From NCBI GenBank assembly GCA_964474655.1, contig CAYYTU010000020.1, positions 1 through 48,595 of the forward strand: a DNA stretch of 48,595 nt, written 5' to 3'. Of the stretch, positions 16,688 through 24,790 are shown one piece after another; position 1 is the first letter of the stretch, and every line of letters starts with the position of its first letter. Made by a program: the position numbers and the translations under genes. The notes below the pieces were generated by a model. The model searched no databases, was not told the origin of the DNA, and saw only the letters and a list, made by a program, of their open reading frames with translations. The DNA comes from CAYYTU01 sp964474655. Lineage in GTDB: Bacteria > Chloroflexota > Anaerolineae > B4-G1.

Positions 16688-17623
16688 ATGATCTTGATCA
16701 CTGGTGCAACGAACTTCATCGGCCGGGCCGTCGCGCGGCATCTGGCGGACGTAGCATATGATATCTGCTGCTTGTTACAGCCGTCGCGGCGTGAACAGAA
16801 TCTGCCCAGCAGTATCTCTTTCATCACCGTCTCGGCCGACTTTTCCGATCCCCCTGCTCTTCGCGCGGCGATGCAAAACGCCACGGCTGTTATTCACGTG
16901 GCCCGCGAACAGGACTTCGATCAAGAGGGCCAGCTGAGCGACCACGTTGGGCGGGTAGAGCAACTTGTCCGGGCTATGCAGGAGACCGGTGTCAGTCGTC
17001 TGATCTACTTGAGCCGATTGAATGCCGAGCGTTCCTCCGCCTATCCGTTGTTACGCGCCAAGGGACAGGCCGAGGCCATCATAGAAGAGAGCGGCCTGGA
17101 CTACACCATTATGCGCTCGTCGGTCGTTTATGGAGCGGAGGATGCCTTTACAAACGTGCTGGTGATGGGTGCGAAGGTGTTACCGCTGGTGCTACCGATC
17201 CCTGACGCCGGTCGGTCGCGCTTCCAACCGCTCTGGGTTGGTGATTTGGCCCGGTGTATCATGGAGACCCTGGAGCGCGACGATTTGATCGGGGAAACCA
17301 TTCCGCTGGGCGGCGCGGAACACTTTACCATGGAGCAGATGATCGCCGAAATTCTCCGGGTCGCCGGCATGCGCCGGCTTATGCTTCACCTCCGCATCCC
17401 GCTGATAAAAGCCGCAATCGGCTTTTTTAATACCTTCCTGGTCAGGAATCCCACGCCCCGCTGGTGGCTTGACATCATCGCAGTCGGCAGCGCTACCTCG
17501 CTGGGCGCTATCCCGCGTCGCTTCAACTTCGAGCCTTGCCAGTTTGCTGACTGTTTGAGCTACTTGAAGGAGAAGCGTCCCTGGCGGCGGGATTTCTTCC
17601 GCTTCGTGATGGATTACGATTAG
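16688..17623 (+). CDS. NAD(P)-binding atypical SDR (NmrA/NDUFA9-like)
   Basis: A 311-residue single-domain Rossmann protein. The N-terminal ILITGATNFIGRAVARHLA is the GxxGxxG dinucleotide site. Further family segments are AVIHVAREQ, VSRLIYLSRLNAE, YPLLRAKGQAEAIIEESGLDYTIMR (YxxxK-like position degenerate, as in atypical SDRs), VVYGAEDAF and PLWVGDLARCI. Such proteins use NAD(P)H as a cofactor or sensor. Some act on quinones or lipids, and one branch is an accessory subunit of respiratory complex I. A hydrophobic C-terminal region (LIKAAIGFFNTFLV) may contact the membrane. It has its own promoter, is divergent from moxR and convergent with the glycosyltransferase. The exact substrate cannot be told. 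Confidence 0.85.
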   Translation: MILITGATNFIGRAVARHLADVAYDICCLLQPSRREQNLPSSISFITVSADFSDPPALRAAMQNATAVIHVAREQDFDQEGQLSDHVGRVEQLVRAMQETGVSRLIYLSRLNAERSSAYPLLRAKGQAEAIIEESGLDYTIMRSSVVYGAEDAFTNVLVMGAKVLPLVLPIPDAGRSRFQPLWVGDLARCIMETLERDDLIGETIPLGGAEHFTMEQMIAEILRVAGMRRLMLHLRIPLIKAAIGFFNTFLVRNPTPRWWLDIIAVGSATSLGAIPRRFNFEPCQFADCLSYLKEKRPWRRDFFRFVMDYD

Positions 17624-17638
17624 CGAGTGCGCCGCTCC

Positions 17639-18343
17639 CTACTCCTTTGAGCCGAACAGGCGGTATTTCACCAATGTCCAGATCGCCCGCAAGCCATCAC
17701 GCCATTCGATCTTCTTTCCCTCGGCGAAGGAACGTGGGCGATACGTGATCGGTACTTCGTGGATCTCAATTCCCTGCCGCAGTAATTTGCCCGTCACCTC
17801 CGGGCAGAACTCGAATCCCTCGGATTCGAGATCGAGGCTTCGCAGAAGATCGGTCCGGAAGATCTTGTAGCCTGTGGCCTCGTCCGTCAGGCTTGCTCCA
17901 TAGAGGAGATTGGCGATCCAGCTCAACAAGCGCCCGCCCCAATAGAATCTCCACGACGAGCGCGGGTTGGGGCGCAAGTTTCGCGATCCATAAACCACTT
18001 GGGTCGTGGGATCCGCAAAAGGGGCCAGGAGTTGGGGGTAGTCCATTGGATTATATTCCAGGTCCGCGTCCTGTGTGATCACGAGATCACCGGTGACGTG
18101 CTCCATCGCCGTGCGGATGGCCGCGCCTTTGCCCTGATTGTGATCGTGGCGCACCACCGTCAGCAACTGTGGCCAGCGGCCTGCCAGCTCCCTTAACACC
18201 TCTTCCGTATCGTCGGTCGATCCATCGTTCACGACGATAACCTCTTTTTCGACGCCGTTGAGTTCCACCGATACGACTTGCTCAATGATCTGAGCGACGG
18301 TTTTGGCTTCGTTGTAGACGGGAATGAGCACTGACAGCTTCAT
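17639..18343 (-). CDS. Family 2 glycosyltransferase (polyprenyl-phosphate sugar transferase-like)
   Basis: A 234-residue GT-A glycosyltransferase similar to dolichol-phosphate mannose synthase. LSVLIPVYNEAKTV at the N-terminus is the nucleotide-sugar site, EVIVVNDGSTDDTEE follows, then NQGKGAAIRTAM, and the metal-binding DxD is in TQDADLEYNP near residue 95. GSRNLRPN and TGYKIFRTD are also typical. No membrane helices are evident beyond weak hydrophobic stretches, so it probably acts at the cytoplasmic face on a lipid-phosphate acceptor. Its start overlaps the upstream epimerase stop by four bases, so the two likely make and transfer a sugar for envelope or surface glycans. Confidence 0.92.
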   Translation of the reverse strand: MKLSVLIPVYNEAKTVAQIIEQVVSVELNGVEKEVIVVNDGSTDDTEEVLRELAGRWPQLLTVVRHDHNQGKGAAIRTAMEHVTGDLVITQDADLEYNPMDYPQLLAPFADPTTQVVYGSRNLRPNPRSSWRFYWGGRLLSWIANLLYGASLTDEATGYKIFRTDLLRSLDLESEGFEFCPEVTGKLLRQGIEIHEVPITYRPRSFAEGKKIEWRDGLRAIWTLVKYRLFGSKE

Positions 18344-19269
18344 CGGTAGTCCCCCTGTACCAGGTCACGCAGGCCTTCTTCCAGGGAGACCTGCGCTTTG
18401 ACGCCCAGGATTTGCTGTGCGCGACGCGCGTCGGCCTGGGAGTGTCGTACCTCGCCAGCGCGCGGCGGCGCGAGTATGGGTTTCAGATCGGCGCCCAATA
18501 CCTGATTCAAGACCGTCACTAGCTGCAACAGGTTCGTCTGCTCACCGCTGGCCACGTTGAACACGCCCCCGATGGCCTCATCGCGTTCACAGGCCGCCAG
18601 CACAGCTCGTACGACGTCTTTGACGGCGACGAAGTCGCGTGTCTGTTCTCCGTCGCCGTAGATGATGGGCTGCTTTCCGCGTGACATACGATCGGCGAAG
18701 ATGCTGATCACACCTGAGTAGGGGCTGCTGGGGTCTTGGCGGGGTCCGTAGACGTTGAAGAAGCGGAGTGCAACCGTCGGCAGGTCGTAGCTGGCGAAGA
18801 AGGCGCGACAGTAGCTTTCTCCTGCCGCCTTGCTGGCTGCGTAGGGCGAAAGCGGAAGCGGCGGCAACTCTTCCGCCAGCGGCAGGGCCGTGTGATCGCC
18901 ATAGACTGCGGCCGATGAGGCAAAAACGAGGCCACGCACGTCTGTCCGGCGGGCCGCCTCCAGCACGTTCAACGTGCCGGTGACGTTGACTTGGTGAGTG
19001 CGTGATGGGTCGTCGAGCGACTCCTGCACCGAAGCGATAGCGGCCAGGTGAATCACCCGTTCACAGCCTCCGATCGCTGTGCTCACTGTCGCCGGATCGG
19101 ATACGTCTCCCACTAGCAGCTCGATTTGGTCGATCACAGCGTCCAGGTTCTCGCGATGCCCGGTGGAGAGGTCGTCCAGCACCCGCACCTGCTTGCCTCG
19201 TGCGACCAGAGCCTCGACGACGTGAGAGCCGATGAATCCGGCCCCTCCCGTGACTAGATATGGGCTCAC
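18340..19269 (-). CDS. NAD-dependent sugar-nucleotide epimerase/dehydratase
   Basis: A 309-residue extended SDR of the UDP-glucose/UDP-GlcNAc 4-epimerase type. YLVTGGAGFIGSHVVEAL at the N-terminus binds NAD, HLAAIASVQESLDDP is the conserved loop, SSAAVYGD carries the catalytic Ser, and SPYAASKAAGE has the catalytic Tyr and Lys near residues 143-147. RFFNVYGPRQDPSSPYSGV and FVAVKDVVRA complete the family pattern. The precise sugar cannot be decided. It starts with GTG, overlapping the stop of udk by four bases, and overlaps the glycosyltransferase likewise, so udk, epimerase and glycosyltransferase form one tight operon. Confidence 0.92.
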   Translation of the reverse strand: MSPYLVTGGAGFIGSHVVEALVARGKQVRVLDDLSTGHRENLDAVIDQIELLVGDVSDPATVSTAIGGCERVIHLAAIASVQESLDDPSRTHQVNVTGTLNVLEAARRTDVRGLVFASSAAVYGDHTALPLAEELPPLPLSPYAASKAAGESYCRAFFASYDLPTVALRFFNVYGPRQDPSSPYSGVISIFADRMSRGKQPIIYGDGEQTRDFVAVKDVVRAVLAACERDEAIGGVFNVASGEQTNLLQLVTVLNQVLGADLKPILAPPRAGEVRHSQADARRAQQILGVKAQVSLEEGLRDLVQGDYR

Positions 19270-19892
19270 TGGGATTGCTCCTTCAGCATTCCGTTGATAC
19301 GTGCGGCGACCATCTCGATGGCAACCTCATTGAAGCCGCCCTCGGGGATGATGACGTCGGCGTATCGCTTACTGGGTTCGACGAACTCCAGGTGCATCGG
19401 GCGGACTGTCAGGAGGTATTGTTCACATACCGACTCGACGCTTCGTCCGCGTTCCTTAATATCGCGGCGCAGGCGTCGAATGAAGCGCACATCGGCGTCG
19501 GTGTCAATATAGATTTTGACGTCGAAGAGACGGCGCAAATTGGTCTCGACGAAGATCAAAATCCCCTCAACCAGAATCACTGGCGCTACGTCTATGCGGA
19601 GGGTACGGTCCGTGCGGGTGTGCGTGGTGAAATCGTAGATCGGTATCTCGATGGCGTTTCCAGCGCGCAGCTCCTGTAGATGCTCGACCAGCAGATCAGT
19701 CTCCAAGGAATCCGGATGGTCGAAGTTGACATTCGTACGCTCTTCCGGCGGAAGATGACTGAGGTCTTGATAATAGGCATCGTGAGGAATGTAAGCTACT
19801 TGCTTTGTTCCCACGCGGGCCAGAATCTGGTTGGCCACCGTGGTCTTGCCCGAGCCGGTGCCGCCGGCTACCCCGATGATAATGGGTTGCAT
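19266..19892 (-). CDS. udk: Uridine kinase
   Basis: A 208-residue nucleoside kinase that phosphorylates uridine and cytidine to their monophosphates in pyrimidine salvage. The P-loop is GVAGGTGSGKTTVA near residues 7-20. The substrate motif DAYYQDLSHLPPEERTNVNFDHPDS follows near 37-60. Downstream are TRTDRTLRI, ILVEGILIF and FIRRLRRDIKERGRS (lid region). The length matches the family (about 205-215). ATG 19892 is used; the frame is open to 19922 but the extra ten residues do not fit the family. In the window it complements the nucleoside-type importer, and its product could also feed UDP-sugar formation by its two operon partners. Confidence 0.95.
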   Translation of the reverse strand: MQPIIIGVAGGTGSGKTTVANQILARVGTKQVAYIPHDAYYQDLSHLPPEERTNVNFDHPDSLETDLLVEHLQELRAGNAIEIPIYDFTTHTRTDRTLRIDVAPVILVEGILIFVETNLRRLFDVKIYIDTDADVRFIRRLRRDIKERGRSVESVCEQYLLTVRPMHLEFVEPSKRYADVIIPEGGFNEVAIEMVAARINGMLKEQSQ

Positions 19893-20156
19893 AATTTTAC
19901 CTTTTGACCAGGCCAAAATCATCCTGTCTCCGCCAGTGGGTGGTTTTGGCGATCTTCGAATGCAAATCGCTCGAAATCATCATCCGACTCGGCCCTCGGC
20001 TGAGACTTCGGCGTAAGCTCAGTTGGATATTCGGTCGAGTCCTCAGGGTGATTCCTCGCAGACGGTAATGGAGGAGACAAATTACTCGTCAGGGACGAAT
20101 GTCGCTCGCTTTGAAAACGATAGCCACGTCGTCCCCTGGTTCGTCGGCTGGTTCGT

Positions 20157-20858
20157 CTATTGAGCCGCCACGGAGATCAGCAACAAGGCTGCTACTACCG
20201 TTAATCCGGCCCGTATGCGGGGGTATCGACGCGGCCACATCCAGGCTCCCAGCCAGGCCAGCCAGATGCTTATCAATCCGCGCTGGACTATACTGTCGCC
20301 GTGCCACGCGGTTCCCCGCTGCCACAAATTCAGCAAGCCAAGCCCGCCCGCCAGCAGCGTCAAAGCGACGCTCATTGCACTAAGTGGCCAATCGCGGGCT
20401 GGCGCTTTAAGCGCCAACGTTTGTAGCGCCTCGCCCAGGAGCCGAGCACCGATCCCGCCACAGAGTACGATCAAGAGGCGCAGCAACGAGATGGGGGAAC
20501 CGTCAGCCGATGTGGGGGCAGCCATCATTGTCCAGAAAAGCGCCATGCCGCCGACCAGGACCGCGGGCGACGAAAAGAGGGCCAGGTTCCAGCTTGAAGG
20601 GGTGTCGGAGTGCTCGATCAGTGGGGTGGCGAGGAAGGCCACGATGGCTAAACGCCAGGCAGGTTCGGGGATCTGAGCCGCTTTCCATCCTCCCAGTGGC
20701 ACACTGATTAACATCGCCGCTGTCGCCAGGCTGTTGATGGTTCTGATAGCCGGTCTAAGGTCGCCGAGGTCCCGAAATCGGCTCGCGACGGTCAGCCCTA
20801 CGCCGCCCAGCAAGAGCCCCAGCGCCAATCCCAGCGCAAGTACAAATCCGGATAACAC
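20157..20858 (-). CDS. Unrecognised polytopic membrane protein beside ResB
   Basis: A 233-residue, very hydrophobic protein with about six or seven predicted transmembrane helices. The first is at the N-terminus (VLSGFVLALGLALGLLLGGVG) and the last at the C-terminus (AGLTVVAALLLISVAA). I do not recognise the family. It lacks the tryptophan-rich WWD haem-handling motif of CcsA/ResC, although its place directly after resB is where ccsA often lies. GTG 20858 is chosen over an upstream start at 20906: GAGAGG lies eight bases before it, it begins one base after the resB stop, and the first helix starts at once. Tight coupling to resB suggests a role in cytochrome c maturation or haem transport, by context only. 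Confidence 0.7.
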   Translation of the reverse strand: MLSGFVLALGLALGLLLGGVGLTVASRFRDLGDLRPAIRTINSLATAAMLISVPLGGWKAAQIPEPAWRLAIVAFLATPLIEHSDTPSSWNLALFSSPAVLVGGMALFWTMMAAPTSADGSPISLLRLLIVLCGGIGARLLGEALQTLALKAPARDWPLSAMSVALTLLAGGLGLLNLWQRGTAWHGDSIVQRGLISIWLAWLGAWMWPRRYPRIRAGLTVVAALLLISVAAQ

Positions 20859-20859
20859 G

Positions 20860-22086
20860 TTAGCTATCCTCTCCCGTTTCTCCGGTCTGTTCGTCTCTCT
20901 TATCATCGTGATTGTGATTCTCGTCCACGGTGAGCGTCGGCGGGAGCGAGCCGGAGCCTTCGATCAGTGTGTCGTCTTGTTCCCGCAACCAGAAGCGGCG
21001 GGGTGGCCAGATGGCGTGCCCGATCAGCCCGGCGATGATCATCAGCAGGCCGATGCCTGCGGGCCAGCGCCCAGGGTTAAAGGTGGCGCTTACACGGGCG
21101 TAGGGCATTCTGACCAGCTGCAGCGTCACGTTCTCTATTGCCAGATCACGACTGTCGACATCCTTTACTATCGATTCTTCAATCAGGCGGCCCGGCGGGC
21201 TGCGATAGACTTGCACGCGCAAAGGGCTATCCACGTCATCCGCCTCCGGCAGCAACCGGACGATTAAATGGTTGTCTGGAATGGCGAAGTACTGATCCTC
21301 GAAGAGGGGCAAGGCCAGCTGGGTGACAGTCTCGGCTCCAGCGACTTGCTGCAGCGCCAGGGCTTGATCGTTCTCGTCGAAGGCGGAAGCTTCCACTCCC
21401 GGTCCCTGTTGTTCGATGTGGACGATGATGCCTGCGCTGTGGGTCAAGTCGTTGCGGTCGGCGTCCCAGGCCAGCCAATCAGCATCCGACAGGGCGATCT
21501 GATCGCCGGGCTGGAGGGTCAGGTCGCCCACTTGCCAGCCCCAGAGGTGCATAAGCAGTAATCCGATCAGCAGCAATAGACCGCCCACGTGGGCCAGCAG
21601 CGGTAGGAGGTCGGCCCACGGCCAGCGGTCGACCTGGAGGAGATCATCCTCGCCGGCCGGAAGTAGACGGTACCGGCGCTCGCGTAAATCTGCCTCGACT
21701 TCCGGCAGCTCGTGGTCAGGGATCTCACGCCAGGCATCGGGTGGCTCGGCGATTGCCTGTCCGCGCTGTAAGTGATCGGCGTGCTCTACCGATCTGACCA
21801 GCAAGCAGCCAGCCAGAAGCGCCAGGAGCAGCCGGAAGCCCACGCTATGCGTGATCGTGAGCAGGCCCAGGGCTTGCAGCGTGGATGTGGCTGGGCCGAA
21901 GCGAGCTTGGGTTTCAGAAAGCCAGCGAGCGTGCTCGGATTCGCTCCTCGGTGCCTGGGGAAGCCACGTTGTCAGGCTGAGGCTGATCGCGAGACCTAAC
22001 AGCAAGACGACCAGCGTAACCTCGCTGGTCGCGAAACGCCAACCGGTTCGCCAGGGATTGTGTTGGAGTTGAGAAATCATCATCAA
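20860..22086 (-). CDS. resB: ResB-like cytochrome c biogenesis protein
   Basis: A 408-residue membrane protein resembling ResB/Ccs1, the partner of ResC/CcsA in system II cytochrome c maturation. It keeps the expected plan: helix 1 near residues 22-42 (SEVTLVVLLLGLAISLSL) followed by TTWLPQAP, helix 2 near 80-96, helix 3 near 160-182 (LLAHVGGLLLLIGLLL), a large extracytoplasmic domain of about 150 residues, and a last helix near 345-365 (WPAGIGLLMIIAGLIGHAIW). The C-terminal tail is short and charged. In ResB the domain outside the membrane handles apocytochrome and haem. No ccsA, thioredoxin or cytochrome gene is seen nearby apart from the unknown membrane protein that follows. Confidence 0.82.
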   Translation of the reverse strand: MMMISQLQHNPWRTGWRFATSEVTLVVLLLGLAISLSLTTWLPQAPRSESEHARWLSETQARFGPATSTLQALGLLTITHSVGFRLLLALLAGCLLVRSVEHADHLQRGQAIAEPPDAWREIPDHELPEVEADLRERRYRLLPAGEDDLLQVDRWPWADLLPLLAHVGGLLLLIGLLLMHLWGWQVGDLTLQPGDQIALSDADWLAWDADRNDLTHSAGIIVHIEQQGPGVEASAFDENDQALALQQVAGAETVTQLALPLFEDQYFAIPDNHLIVRLLPEADDVDSPLRVQVYRSPPGRLIEESIVKDVDSRDLAIENVTLQLVRMPYARVSATFNPGRWPAGIGLLMIIAGLIGHAIWPPRRFWLREQDDTLIEGSGSLPPTLTVDENHNHDDKRDEQTGETGEDS

Positions 22087-22266
22087 GCTGCTTAGTTGGA
22101 CTTTGGATAAAAATCGGGTCTAAGCAGGCCCCCTGAGACTCTTGAGGGCTGCGATTTTTGCCAAGTCGTCATCTTTCGACAGGCTTCAGTGTGAGCTCAG
22201 CCGAGCGGTTCAGGATGACTATCGAGGGATCAACTTCGTTGAAATCTCGTTGTAGTAATAAAGAGA

Positions 22267-22287
22267 GCCCCATTCGATCGACGGGGC
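22267..22287 (-). terminator. Weak terminator-like hairpin after tRNA-Thr
   Basis: On the minus strand GCCCC (22287-22283) pairs with GGGGC (22271-22267) around an 11-nt loop, followed by TCTCTTTATTA. It begins 11 nt past the tRNA 3' end. Confidence 0.5.
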
Positions 22288-22297
22288 CCAGTAGAAA

Positions 22298-22370
22298 AGC
22301 CACCCTTGGGACTCGAACCCAAAACCTACCACTTACGAAGCGGTTGCTCTACCGGTTGAGCTAGGGTGGC
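22298..22370 (-). tRNA. tRNA-Thr (anticodon CGU)
   Basis: The minus strand folds as a full 73-nt cloverleaf. The acceptor stem GCCACCC/GGGTGGC (22370-22364 with 22305-22299) is perfect, with discriminator base T at 22298. The D arm is GCTC/GAGC, and the anticodon stem ACCGC/GTGGT surrounds the loop TTCGTAA, giving anticodon CGU (22337-22335), which reads ACG threonine codons. The T arm TTGGG/CCCAA has the TTCGAGT loop. CCA is not encoded. Confidence 0.95.
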
Positions 22371-22448
22371 ATGTACCGGCAATTATACCAGCATCCCCCG
22401 GCGTTGGCAAATCTTGATGCCCCTGGAACCGAGGTGAGTGCTTACGGA

Positions 22449-23720
22449 TCAATCTGTTGGTGGAAAGGCCGAGGTGGGTTTGAGCTTCAGTGTCGCGATG
22501 ACGCCGAGCCCAAGCAATCCGCTTGTGAGGGCGAAGAGTATGGTGTAGGAGGTTGTCTCCAGCAGCCATCCGCCGAGCGCAGGGGCAAGTGTGAGCAGGC
22601 CCATTATCGTGTTTCCCAGGCCAATGTAGGCCGGGCGCTGAGCATCCGGTGCGATCTCCAGCATATAGTTGTAAAAGCCGAGCATCCATGAGCTCTTCAC
22701 CACGCCCACTGTGGCGTAGACGAGCGGATAAGCCAATGTCAGGCTCTGTCCGTTCGCGTGGTGGGCCACTAAGGCGAAGAGCGGGCCGATCAGGGCTACC
22801 ACGGCGCTGATCTGGAAGACGTGTCGCGGCCCGTGGCGCTCGCTGACCAGGCCGAGCAACAGCCCCGCGCCCACTCCTGCCAGCGTCTGAGCGGCTACGA
22901 AGTTGCCGATGACCCGCTCTGTCAGGTGGAGTACGTCGCTGGCGTGTACGACGTAGAATGGGCTGACCATCTCGATCATACCAACCAACAGACGGCAGAG
23001 CATCAGGTGGCGAAAGGCTGCATTGCTGCGGATCGGCTCCAGCCAGCTTACCGTTAAGGGGACCTCGTCCGAGGTTGTCGGCAGATCAAGCGTTGGTTCG
23101 CGGATGACGAGCAGGGCGATTGCCGAGGGCACGAATGCCACGCCGGACAGAGTGAATATCAAGGCGTAGTTGGTGGGGAAGGTGAATCGATCGGCACGCA
23201 TGATTGCGCTGATCGCCACGCCCACGCCCAACCCGCCTAACCCGCCGACGACTTCTGCGATGCTGATCAATCGACCGCGCAGCTTGATGGGGATGGCTCG
23301 GGCCATAATATCGAACCAGGCCACGCTGGCGAGGCCGTCCAGGACGGCGAAGAGGCCGAGGCAGGTGAAGAGGAGGGCCAGGGCCGCCGTCGGGAAACGC
23401 GCCAGCCCCAACCATAACCCCAGTGCCATCACCCAGAACAGAATCCGCCCGCTGATGCCCACGATCAGGGCGGGCTTCTTGCGCGGTTTGCGGCTGACAA
23501 TCTGAGCCGCTGCCAGCTGGGGTAGTAGCCAGCCACCATTGATGACAGTTGTCATCAGCCCGATCACCGGTGCGGCGTCGGTCAACTGACGGACAAAGGC
23601 CGGGAGAACGCTGTCTGGATTGACGAAAGCCATCGCGATCTTGAAGAACGTATAGTCCAGGGCAAGCGCTAGGAAGTTGTGGCCCTGGTGAGAGGGCGCT
23701 TGGCCGGATTTCTGGCTCAC
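22449..23720 (-). CDS. MFS transporter
   Basis: A 423-residue major facilitator superfamily protein with about 12 hydrophobic helices in two halves. After helix 2 the loop carries SRKPRKKPALIVGISGR, a basic motif at the usual motif A place. A central cytoplasmic loop (REPTLDLPTTSDEVPLT, near residue 210) separates the halves, and helices continue to TILFALTSGLLGLGVI at the end. The transported compound cannot be told. It starts with GTG and overlaps the stop of mgsA by four bases, so the two are translated together. Confidence 0.88.
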   Translation of the reverse strand: MSQKSGQAPSHQGHNFLALALDYTFFKIAMAFVNPDSVLPAFVRQLTDAAPVIGLMTTVINGGWLLPQLAAAQIVSRKPRKKPALIVGISGRILFWVMALGLWLGLARFPTAALALLFTCLGLFAVLDGLASVAWFDIMARAIPIKLRGRLISIAEVVGGLGGLGVGVAISAIMRADRFTFPTNYALIFTLSGVAFVPSAIALLVIREPTLDLPTTSDEVPLTVSWLEPIRSNAAFRHLMLCRLLVGMIEMVSPFYVVHASDVLHLTERVIGNFVAAQTLAGVGAGLLLGLVSERHGPRHVFQISAVVALIGPLFALVAHHANGQSLTLAYPLVYATVGVVKSSWMLGFYNYMLEIAPDAQRPAYIGLGNTIMGLLTLAPALGGWLLETTSYTILFALTSGLLGLGVIATLKLKPTSAFPPTD

Positions 23721-24115
23721 AGGGATTCGTCTGAGATAATTAGATCGGCTGTCGCCAGGTTGGTGGCGATTGGGATGTTGTGCACGTTGCAGGCTCGGAG
23801 CAGCGTCTGGATGTCGGGGTCGTGGGGATGCTTATCCAGCGGGTCGACGAAGAAGATGACGGCGTCCACCTGCTTTTGTACCACGAGCGCTGCGATCTGC
23901 GCATCACCGCCGTGCGGCCCGGAGAGCATACGCTCGACATTCAGGCCGACCTTTTCGATCAGCAGTCCGCCGGTCGTGCCGGTGCCGATCAGGTTGAATC
24001 TACTGAGCTTCTCTCGGTTGTAGGTGGCGAAGGCGACCATATCGGCCTTCTTGCCGTCGTGTGCGATCAGGGCGATTGTTTTCTCTTGTTTGGCTTCTGA
24101 TAGTGTCTCTGACAT
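23717..24115 (-). CDS. mgsA: Methylglyoxal synthase
   Basis: A 132-residue cytoplasmic enzyme that converts dihydroxyacetone phosphate to methylglyoxal and phosphate, a bypass used when phosphate is short or glycolytic intermediates pile up. Family landmarks are IALIAHDGKKADMV near residues 14-27, the phosphate-binding GTGTTG near 44, SGPHGGDAQIAA with the catalytic Asp near 71, and FFVDPLDKHPHDPDI with the catalytic His near 95. IPIATNLATAD closes the protein. The length is typical. A GGAGG site precedes the ATG. It is unusual to find it paired with an MFS transporter; the pairing may reflect export or regulation of a related metabolite. Confidence 0.95.
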   Translation of the reverse strand: MSETLSEAKQEKTIALIAHDGKKADMVAFATYNREKLSRFNLIGTGTTGGLLIEKVGLNVERMLSGPHGGDAQIAALVVQKQVDAVIFFVDPLDKHPHDPDIQTLLRACNVHNIPIATNLATADLIISDESL

Positions 24116-24172
24116 CGTTCCTCCTGGCGTGAGCGTGTTTCACTTGGATTCAAGTCATAAAGCAGGAAACCG

Positions 24173-24790
24173 TCAAGCGGTCTTCTGCGTCCAGCTCGAT
24201 TTCGCCGCTTGCCACTCCTCCGGCGTGTTGACGTTGCGGAAGGAACGGAGTGCAGGGTCGAAAGGCGCAACTTGAGCTGGAGTGATGTAGTGGACGCGCA
24301 CCTGGGGAAAGAAGGAGATAATGCGGCGCTGCCCGGCGCGAATCACGTCTTCCATCGCCGGGAGGCAGGTGCGCCGATAGGCGGCGTGGAGTGGCTCGAC
24401 GTAGGCGCCGCGTTTCAGCAGCGTCACGTCGTAGCCCTTGGCCCAGCGCACGAAGGCTTTGAGGAGATCGGGATTGAGAAATGGCATATCGCAGCCCACG
24501 GCCAGGCTAATCTCGTAGGATGCAGCCTCCAAGCCGGCGTGGAGCCCGGCCAGGGCGCCCACGTTGGAAAAACGATCCAAGATCACCGGGGCATCAAGTC
24601 CGGCGTAACGTCGACGGTCTTTAGCGACGATCAGCACCTCGGAGCAGATTTCCTCCATTTGATCGACGATGATCTCAATCATCGGCTGCCCATCCAGCTC
24701 CAGAAGGGCCTTATCGCGCCCCATGCGGCTGCTGGCCCCGCCGGCCAGCACCAAGCCGGTCAGCTCACGCCTATCTCGTTCTTCACTCAT
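24173..24790 (-). CDS. mobA: Molybdenum cofactor guanylyltransferase
   Basis: A 205-residue MobA-type nucleotidyltransferase, which joins GMP to molybdopterin to make the MGD cofactor. The N-terminal LVLAGGASSRMGRDKALLELDGQ is the GTP-binding signature, and LAVGCDMPFLNPDLL near residue 100 carries the metal-binding Asp. The frame is full length for the family. It overlaps the ArsA-like gene upstream by eight bases. The context matters: the large formate dehydrogenase less than 3 kb away needs bis-MGD, so this gene likely supplies its cofactor, although it is in a separate transcription unit. Confidence 0.93.
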   Translation of the reverse strand: MSEERDRRELTGLVLAGGASSRMGRDKALLELDGQPMIEIIVDQMEEICSEVLIVAKDRRRYAGLDAPVILDRFSNVGALAGLHAGLEAASYEISLAVGCDMPFLNPDLLKAFVRWAKGYDVTLLKRGAYVEPLHAAYRRTCLPAMEDVIRAGQRRIISFFPQVRVHYITPAQVAPFDPALRSFRNVNTPEEWQAAKSSWTQKTA

